Shown in pieces: positions 56,602 through 64,000 of a stretch of DNA of 64,000 nt. Made by a program: the position numbers and the translations under genes. Under the pieces are notes generated by a model, which worked only from the letters and a program-made list of their open reading frames with translations, did no database searches and was not told the DNA's origin. The stretch is taken from the NCBI GenBank assembly GCA_039619475.1, contig CM077115.1:32997083-33061082 (forward strand). The letters are read 5' to 3'. Numbering within the stretch: the first letter of the stretch is position 1; the number at the start of each line of letters is the position of its first letter. This DNA is from Icerya purchasi. Its lineage: Eukaryota > Arthropoda > Insecta > Hemiptera > Monophlebidae.

Positions 56602-56840
56602 GCGATGGATTTGAACGTAGTGAAGCTGTAGTCGTTTGTTTTCTGCAGAAGCGGAGAGAAGCGAAACGTGTTTACGCAGAGATTTTGAGCACCGTTTGTA
56701 ATCACGATGGTAACAAGGAAGTGGGACCGATAAACGTATCGTATGAAAATCAACTGGAAACAATCAAACAAGCTGTGGAGGAAGCCGGGGTTAAGCCTGA
56801 ACAAGTTGCTTTCGTTGAAACGCATGCCATGGGTACCAAG
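56602..56840 (+). CDS. FASN: Fatty acid synthase exon 5 (first catalytic His)
   Basis: Encodes residues 243-322. DGFERSEAVVVCFLQKRREA corresponds to the usual G-G-(Y/F)-RSEA-VV block. Then KRVYAEILSTVCNHDGNKEV and VAFVETHAMGTK, carrying catalytic His317. The common form of that motif is EAHGTGT, so the Ala-Met pair is unusual. The acceptor is atttgcag|g and the donor is accaag|gtgaac, phase 0. Confidence 0.92.
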
Positions 56841-57717
56841 GTGAACTTCTAGCCGTATCATTTTATTTTGAACTGTGTTTTCATATTTTTCCACCCCATA
56901 AAATAGTTTCCACTTTTTCGCGCTAAAATATTATTGGGAATTATGAATAATTTTTTCAGTTGTTTAATTTGTTCAGCGATCGGTTGATTGGACTTTTTAA
57001 AACCAGGAGTGCGTGCAAGGAGTTTGTTTGCTTTGGAAATATTCTGTGATAATACAATGAATTTAGCTACTGATGACAGGGCAAACAGTTTGGTGGATAG
57101 GATGTGGTAGCATGATAGTAGTGAGTTATGTATAATGATTACTTAATTGTATATTACTGAAAATTCAAAATTGAGTGCAGTTTGAGTGCTGTTGCGTAAT
57201 TCGGTTTGCGAATGTGTCTTTGATGTAAGAAAGATTAGTATTGTTTATTGACAATTTAATTAAATCAATACTACTATAAAAAAAAAGTAGACGTCTAGAA
57301 AGTAGCAAAAAACAATTAATTATCTGGTGCAAAAAATAAATTATAGAAAAATAAAAGCAGGATAGGATGTAATATACAAGGTAAACAGATGAACCCTAAA
57401 CGGGTTTTTCCAAATCCAAGTTATGAAGGCCGTGTAGGATAGAAATTGCTCATTTATAAAGTAAGAGTGTGATAGTTATGCGGAGACATACAATAAAACT
57501 GTAATATATTTTAGTACGTTTCAGAAAAACCATTAAACATTATATAAATGCACGTTTTGATATTTACAAACATGGGCTATAAGGCCTTATGAGATTTAAA
57601 TTTCCATTTAAAAATAATAATAATAATATAATGTTCTTTTTAACGTGTTTATTTTATTTTGCTTTATTGAATTTAATATTTATTGTTTGTATATGTTTTA
57701 TTACAATACACATGTAG

Positions 57718-57948
57718 CTAGGAGACAGCGCTGAAGTGAACGCATTGCACGCGAGCTTGTGTAAAAATCGCAGTGAACCGTTATTGATAGGTTCGGTAAA
57801 ATCGAATATCGGTCACAGTGAAGGAGCTGCCGGCTTGTGTTCATTGATTAAAGTATTACTGGCGTTCGAAACCGGTATTATACCACCTAATATTCATTAT
57901 GAGAAGCCCAACAGATACATTCCAGCTTTGATAAATTCACAAATAAAA
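57718..57948 (+). CDS. FASN: Fatty acid synthase exon 6 (second catalytic His)
   Basis: Encodes residues 323-399. [15 protein letters not shown] continues the GT-(V/L)GD-xE block, then [20 protein letters not shown] places catalytic His355, and [19 protein letters not shown] completes the core. The acceptor is catgtag|c and the donor is ataaaa|gtaaat, phase 0. The following expected motif (NSFGFGG) was not found before base 64000, so the next exon is beyond the window. Confidence 0.92.
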
Positions 57949-58499
57949 GTAAATACCCGTGTAATATATCTATATACGCATTATATACCGCAGAATCTCG
58001 ATGGAACATTTTCGAAAGTACTGGATAACAAAACCCGATAAATTCCGGAAATAAATACACTTAATTATATATGTATTAAAAATAATAAAGATATGAATAA
58101 TCGTATGTGAATGTAAATTCATAATACACCATAAAAGAAAATACCAATTATCATCAACATAAAAAGTACTTGAAAAACAAAGAAAGAGCTCTTGAAATGT
58201 TCTTTGTTTCTTGGCTGTTTTTCATTGAAAAATAATTTTTCGAATTTGAAAATGTTTCCCCGCGATCGCTACTACTTTTGCTTTATACGTGAAAGGATAC
58301 TTCAACCGTTTATAGAGCTCCGTACTTTTCCGTTGAGCCCAGTATTATTTTTGCTCCGTTTTCTATCGCGATGCAACGTGTTTCGAAAGCTTTGCAATTT
58401 TTGACATAAACAGTAGTGCATGCTGATATTTTTGCCAAGGATACTTCAAGACAAATCTCCGCTCTTCTCGTACCGAAAAAATCCAAATCACTTCTTGAT

Positions 58500-58760
58500 T
58501 TTTGTAATCGTCCTTTTTAAGTTCACCTCATCCCCAACCCATTTAAATATTCTTCTGTTGTAGTTGCTCTGTTAAACGTCGTTGTTCTTTTCAGTGCAGA
58601 AAATGATCGCTCAATCGAAGCAGTACTGGATGGAATTTTTAATATTAATGGAGCGAATATCTGGATTTCTGGAAATATATGCTGCACTAAAGTTTTTTCC
58701 CCACTGCACCAACGTATTAAATTTATTACGTTTATTATGCTTTTCATCCAAGAAAGTTGA
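58500..58760 (-). pseudogene. hAT transposase C-terminal scrap
   Basis: The minus strand encodes FPEIQIFAPLILKIPSSTAS followed by IERSFSALKRTTTFNRATTT and EEYLNGLGMR. ERSFS-LKR is the signature of the hAT dimerisation domain (usually L--IP-SSA--ERSFS-LK). Termini were not found. It lies in intron 6, antisense to the fatty acid synthase gene. Confidence 0.85.
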
Positions 58761-59699
58761 AAAAAAATTTATAGGAAGATTCCATTGTTAATCAAACTAA
58801 ATAAGAATTTTTGTTAAATGAAAAAACTACATATATATTTCCGTTTAGAAATTCAATAAATTTAGTGTCCATTATTTTACTAAAATGAAAATCAAGCTGA
58901 CTAGATATTGTATTAACAATTTCAAAAAACAGTCTTCTGTGCTATCCATATTATCGTGATCGTACCGTATTGTTTATATTTTTCCAGAGAATACCAAAAT
59001 TATATTAATGCAAACTGAATGCACCATGTTTACCTCTTTGAGATGGTAACTTATATCAAAATTTTTTGTTTACAATACAGTGAACAGTTTATTTATACGT
59101 AAAAATTTTGGAAAATATTGTTAAAAATTGATTACAGAATTTAGAGAGAAATTCTCTAAAACTCTGATGTGTCAGTAAACATCATTAATTATATCAACAA
59201 AAAAAGGCCAGTAACAAATTTCGCCGATTTTCTATATATAAAATTAACTGTAAATTATAATTCAATCTTACTTGTGTTACATTAGGTAAATAATATGTTT
59301 TAATATAATAGTTTAGTACTTGACATCTTTTACTAGACTTGGAAAAGAAAATTGTTAATTTAGAAACTGTTTTATAAAAAATATCCAACACTTTTATAAA
59401 AGTGGTTGACTGCTTTAAAATGAAATTAAAAACATGCACCTGAAAGAAAAGAAAAAAAATGTGAACAAAGAAGTTGCAATTGATTTAAAAAATAGAGATT
59501 GGAGGCCCATAAATCGACCGGCCATAACAGCAGCATCGTCATATATTCGTCCGATTATCTTTAATGTTAAATTTTTAAAGTTTCGGCCTGTTATTACTAA
59601 TACTCAATTTAACAATTACTTTAAAACATTCGGTACTTTTTTTTTTATATTGAAGAGGGTTTTTATGTACCGTATTTAACTACTGCGGCTATTACAGCA

Positions 59700-60470
59700 C
59701 ATGGAGCCTACTTAAGAGGATTAAATGCGATAGTACAGATCGCTGCTCCGCGTGAAAGACAGCTGCGATCGCGGGCGGAGCATTTGATAGTATCTTAGAA
59801 CTAGAGAAGGTGGTAAAGTGAATGGATCGTGGTACTGCAAAGGAGGAACATTCGAGGAGTAGGTGATAGGTGGATGATATGCTCGATTGATTACAAAAGA
59901 GGCAGACATTTGGGGGTACCTGGTTCGTGAATATGTAGCTGTGCGAGAGGGTGGTATGTCCTATTCGGAGACGATTCAGGACAGAAAAATCTCTGCGGGA
60001 AACTCCGTCCGTGGGCCACCACGGCTCTGTGGTTATTTTTATGCTTCGGAGAAACGTACTTGAAGATCTCCATTCCTGTTGTCATTCTTCTCCAGTTTGG
60101 TGCATAAACAAGTGAGCCAATGTAGGGGGAAGACGGGGATTGTATGGCATTGGAGAGAACAGTGTCGCCTGAACTGTTCGATTGACACGCTCATTGCCTG
60201 GAACCCCAACATGAGCCGGCACCTATAGGGAAGACATTTCAAAGTTTAGATGTGATAACCCGTTATAATAGATAATGGACCTTCCTTATCAAAGTGTTGT
60301 TGGATTTAATCTCTGAGATGAGTTGAAGGAAGTTTAGAGAGTCAGTTATGAGTAGGGCCTTTTGGGACTGGAGGTTGCTATCGGTGTAGTGTTGGAGGTA
60401 ATGTTTATATAGTTGGAAGGATTTCAATGCAAAAATATATACTTTGGATCGAGGATTACGGTACCTCGAG
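59700..60470 (-). pseudogene. I-clade LINE RNase H remnant (same family as 14556-22013)
   Basis: From 60478 down: YIFALKSFQLYKHYL (second motif, Glu lost), ALLITDSLNFLQLISEIKS (third motif), then near 60215 VPAHVGVPGNERVNRTVQ (fourth motif, Asn in place of Asp). Next comes a stretch ending in LFMHQTGEE, then near 59930 RIGHTTLSHSYIF and CLFCNQ with the downstream HLLLEC tail. Order and motifs match the RNase H region at 14650-15538. It abuts a Jockey LINE at about 60470. Confidence 0.8.
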
Positions 60471-62640
60471 GCAAACAATTAAAGCGGGCGGTTGATGAAA
60501 ACCGTTGTATCGTATACTCATCTGGAACCCTAACTTACTGGCCTACAGATCCATTAAAGATTCCAAACTTACTGGACTTCTTTGTAATCAAAGGCTTATC
60601 AACAAACTTTATTGATATTCACTCGGATAATAGTCTTTCATCTGATCATACACCAGCAGTAATTATTATCAGCGGAAAAATTTTATGGAAATTATGCACA
60701 CCAAAACTGTGCAGTAGGCAAACCGGCTGGGATACATTCTGAGAAATGCTGAGTAACAAAATCAACTTGAAAATTTCACTAAAAACTACAAGAGACGTAG
60801 AAATAGCTGTGAAGGATTTTATAAAAACTGTTCAGGAAAACAGATTGGGCGGCTACACCATATAACAAGAAATACGAAACAATCAAATATTACCCGGCAG
60901 AAATACGTAGAGAGGTTACTTTAAAGAGGAAATTGCGGAAGATGTGGAAAAATAATAGATATCCGATAGACAAAACTGGATTAAATAACCAAACTGCGGA
61001 ATCACAAAAATAAAACATTCAGTGAATACTTGGATAACTTGACACTCACTCCTCAATACGACTATTCCCCTTGGAAAGCAACCAAACGATTAAAAAGACT
61101 GGTAGATAAATTACATGCAATAAGAAACTCGAGAAGGCCGAAGAATTTGGAAATTATTTTGCTGATGTCTTCCAGACAAATCCTGGAACAGAATCTCTCT
61201 CAATACCGAATAAGGACCAGAGGAATACCGTTGAATTTACGTCTCTCGGAGAAATTAAGTCAATAATTCCAACCGTGAATCCGAATGAATCACCTGGATA
61301 CCATTTAATTACTTTCAAAGTATTAAAGGAATTACCTCGTAAACGTCTTGTTCTGTTAACTTCTATATTCAATGCTATACTTCAATTATGATATTTTTCT
61401 ATACAGCTGAAGTTTTTACACATCATCGTAGCAAAGAAACCGCTAAAACCTGTAGAGGAACTAACATCATATCAACCAATTTCTCTTCTTCCGGTGCTTT
61501 CTAAAGTATACGAAAAGATAATATTAAAAAGAACGAAACATTTCCTGGAAGGTGGAAATTTAATACCGGAACATCAGTTTGGATTTCGAGCTGGTTATGA
61601 AACTGTAGAGCAGATACATCGTATAGTCAATATTATTGAACACTCCTTAGAGGATAAAAAAATATGCGACGCGGTTTTCCTTGATGTTAAACAGGCGTTT
61701 GACAGAGTATGGTACGAAAGACTGCTTTATAAAATCCGGCGCCACCTCCCATACCAGTATTTCGAATTATTTAAATCTTACCTTAGTGAACGATAATTTG
61801 TGGTCAAGTATGGAGATGAAGAATCTGCATCTGATAAAAGCTGGTGTACCTCAAGGTAGCATATTGGGACCGGTTCTTTACTTAATTTATAAAGCGGATA
61901 TACTTGTGCCAATTAATAACGCGGAAATAACCACTTTCGCGGATGATATAGCAGTAATTTGTTCAGATTCGTTGCTAGAAAATGTCGCAATAAACCTACA
62001 ATCAGCTGTTAATACACTCTCAATATGGTTCAAGCAGTGGCGAATAGTAATCAACGAGAAAAAATCTGCCCGTCGTGTAATATTTACAAATAAAAAAATC
62101 TGAAATGTCAAAAATATTCACATTAACAATCAGACAATTCCGGTTAAGGAATCACCAAAACACCTCGGAATCCATTTGAAGAAACAACTAACATGGAAAA
62201 GCCATATAGTTAAAAAACGGAATAAATTGAATATAAAGTATAGGAACATATGTTATGACTTTAGGAAGAAAATCCGAACTATCGCTGGAGAATAAATTAC
62301 TGTCGTATAATCAGATTCTAAAACCTATATGGTGGCGTAGGGAAGTCCGCTATGCTAAACAAAGTAATATAGCGATAGTACAGCGTTTTCAAAATTAAGC
62401 ATTAAGAACAATTTTAGACGACCTATGGTAGTATGTAAGCAATCTTACACTATACACGGATATGGCAGTTAAAGCTGTCAAAGAACAAATACAAGAAATA
62501 GCTCGGGAATATGGCGTTAAACTAGATGATCACAAAAATATCTTAGTCATTGGTTCACATTTCGTCAGAAATCAGACGATTAAAACGAACAAAGTCGACA
62601 GATTTATTATAAATTAACAGTGATAATTAAAAAGTATTAA
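60470..62640 (+). mobile_element. Jockey LINE remnant, endonuclease to end of RT
   Basis: It begins in the endonuclease (RGKQLKRAVDENRCIVYSSG, then TYWPTDPLKIPNLLDFFVIK and LSSDHTPAVII, the Asp-His box), to 60742. The linker near 61030 (DYSPWKATKRLKR) is followed by decayed RT motifs: PNESPGYHLITFKVLKEL and SYQPISLLPVLSKVYEKI. At 61494-61796 there is EHQFGFRAGYETVEQIHRIV and FLDVKQAFDRVWYERLLYKI. At 61840-62103 there is AGVPQGSILGPVLYLIYKAD and ITTFADDIAVIC, then WFKQWRIVINEKKS. The thumb, near 62150, contains HLGIHLKKQLTWKSH. Several frameshifts and stops; dead. No poly-A was seen. Confidence 0.88.
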
Positions 62641-63565
62641 AATACAGGTAGCGGAAATCCTTGTCGCTGGATAAGAAGCTCCACAAATCATTCATACTGT
62701 GTTAATAAAATTGCTAGATAGCCCAGAGCTAGTCGCAAAATTGCCGATTATTTTTTTTTTCAATGACTCCCATTACACCATAGATATAAAGCATTAGATG
62801 GACACTATCATCACTATTCATTGGTGTCAATAATGTTTGTTGCAACAACTGACATTTTACATAAATCACAATTATTATTGTGATGTACACATATTGTTTC
62901 ACTATTGCGTACTCAATAAATATTAAATAAAATCACTGTTTTTATAAAACAGTTATAATTATACAAAATTAAACCGACACATTTCCAAGCCAATACTTCA
63001 CAATCACAGAATGTTTATAGATTAAAATTAGGTATGATATAATAACATAATTAATATAAACATCAAACAGTTAATTATAAAGTCGATTATTAGTTATTGA
63101 TTTCAAAATAACATAACGGTCAATAAATTAATGAACAAATAATGAAAGATAAAATACATCGTTGTATTAGTCTAATAATAGATATATAAATTCGCATAAA
63201 TTAAAAACAAACATAGGTATTAATTGTATATAAGTAATTAATTTTTGTGCTTGCTTGTGTATACCTGTGCTAATTTAAATATTAAGTAGTGAATTACCTG
63301 GAATCGGAAAATAATGATTATCACATTTATTTTTATACTAATTAATGTATAATAATTTTTGGTAAAATTTAGTAGTTCATAATTTTAAAATACATTTATT
63401 AACAATTATAAATTTCTAAATTTTACCGAAAAGTATTACATTAATAAATATAAAAATAACGGTGTTAATCAAAATTTTCCAATTCTAGATAATTCACTAA
63501 TTAATATTTAAATTAACGAGCATATACACAAACAAGGGTGTCATCCGCCGATGCACACGGGAGGA
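62641..63565. other. AT-rich intron 6 sequence
   Basis: Very AT-rich with no coding frame, terminus or RNA recognised. Confidence 0.6.
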
Positions 63566-63897
63566 GGATGAGTCGCCAGCCGATGAGCCAGGGGGGTCGG
63601 CAAGAAAAATCGTCAGCCAACGAGTCAGGGAGTGGGGGGGCAAGATGATAGAAAGAGGTTATAAGTTATAGGAAAAATTAAATTTATAATTTGTAAAGGC
63701 TTAATATTTTATTAAACAAGAATAAAATCTTAATTAAAACATAATTTTCGTGGATTTCTGGCAAATTGTTCTACTACTTTATGATGATAAAAGTCTTCAA
63801 ATTGTACGTGATTACGCGCCTATGAATCATGGCCAGTTGATTAAAAAGTTTTGAAGCTCCAGGGAGGGGGGGGCAGCGCCCCCTTCAGCGGCACCCA
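63566..63897. mobile_element. Non-autonomous hAT-like element, copy 3
   Basis: It starts near gatgagtcgccagccgatga and ends near ggggcagcgcccccttcagc. It shares with copy 1 the blocks gcaagatgatagaaagagg, aatattttattaaacaagaa, gattacgcgcctatgaat and tggccagttgattaaaaag. Near the left end the terminal block is duplicated (ccagccgatgagccagg, then ccagccaacgagtcagg), as it is in copy 2. No coding sequence. Confidence 0.82.
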
Positions 63898-64000
63898 TGT
63901 GCACAAATATAAAAATTTATATATTGATTATGAGATTAACACAACCTTTTTTTTTATCTGTTATTATTTGTTCGGTGATTTTATAAAACGTCATGTTATT

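Larger units (their letters stand above)
26726..57948 (+). other. FASN: Fatty acid synthase gene (partial, six 5' exons)
   Basis: Type I animal fatty acid synthase, the cytosolic multidomain enzyme that builds palmitate from acetyl- and malonyl-CoA. The six exons splice in phase (phases 1,1,1,1,0,0; all GT-AG) to 399 codons covering the ketoacyl synthase domain. Catalytic residues are Cys185, His317 and His355. Their spacing, 132 and 38, equals that of human C161, H293 and H331. Introns measure 13,343, 12,935, 273, 2,598 and 877 bp, and the last exceeds 6 kb. The remainder (rest of the linker, acyltransferase, dehydratase, reductases, ACP, thioesterase) lies outside the window. No stop or frameshift was found in the exons. 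A paralogue specialised for cuticular or wax lipids is possible. Confidence 0.92.

Noticed and set aside
59434..59679. 81-codon frame considered as the next fatty acid synthase exon
   Set aside because: It lacks any motif expected after the second catalytic His and has no matching splice acceptor and frame.
1..64000. CRISPR arrays, bacterial operons, rRNA or tRNA genes
   Set aside because: No regularly spaced short repeats with unique spacers, no Shine-Dalgarno-led gene series, and no tRNA cloverleaf or rRNA core that I could recognise.

Overview
The window looks like nuclear DNA from an AT-rich arthropod, most probably an insect. It contains one spliced host gene, with GT-AG introns and an animal type I fatty acid synthase reading frame. 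The rest is mostly degraded insect-type mobile elements: Jockey, I, RTE and CR1-like LINEs, mariner, hAT and pogo-type DNA elements. There are no bacterial operons, rRNA or CRISPR arrays. I cannot place it below 'insect-like arthropod' without a search.

Layout. 1-3650 holds no gene. It starts with a perfect 277-bp-arm inverted repeat, followed by AT-rich sequence with old repeats. 3657-4860 is a broken mariner abutting a tandem array of about 187 bp period. 5156-12516 is a nest: a CR1-like LINE (minus strand) was split by a 4.7-kb hAT transposon with an 8-bp target duplication, and a Jockey LINE lies inside the hAT. The 3' part of that Jockey recurs in inverted orientation at 5156-6134. 14390-22110 is a second, three-level nest: a non-autonomous hAT-like element contains a 5'-truncated I-clade LINE (minus), which contains a nearly full-length RTE-clade LINE (plus, 16007-20048) with a perfect 12-bp target duplication. 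Removing the RTE rejoins the I-clade reading frame exactly.

Host gene. Six exons on the plus strand, 26726-26924, 40268-40420, 53356-53529, 53803-54003, 56602-56840 and 57718-57948, splice in phase into 399 codons. They encode almost the whole ketoacyl synthase domain of a fatty acid synthase. The catalytic Cys185, His317 and His355 have the same spacing (132 and 38) as C161, H293 and H331 of the human enzyme. The gene continues beyond the window. Introns 1 and 2 are about 13 kb each and intron 6 exceeds 6 kb; they are filled with transposons. Intron 1 holds a repeat family tied to (TA)n tracts, a hAT-like element, a pogo-type MITE, a whole dead mariner and an I-clade RT remnant. Intron 2 holds a hAT broken by two LINEs, the 5' half of an I-clade LINE, another RNase H LINE, a hAT MITE with perfect 8-bp duplication, and a fold-back element whose arms carry a C2H2 zinc-finger frame. 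Introns 4 and 6 hold further LINE and hAT remnants.

Most interesting items: the RTE element, whose ORF1 and endonuclease share one frame separated only by a UGA, with the RT in a shifted frame after an A9 run; the fold-back zinc-finger element at 50520-51560; the terminal palindrome at 1-560; and the fatty acid synthase gene stretched by transposons. I found no convincing new defence or biosynthetic system.
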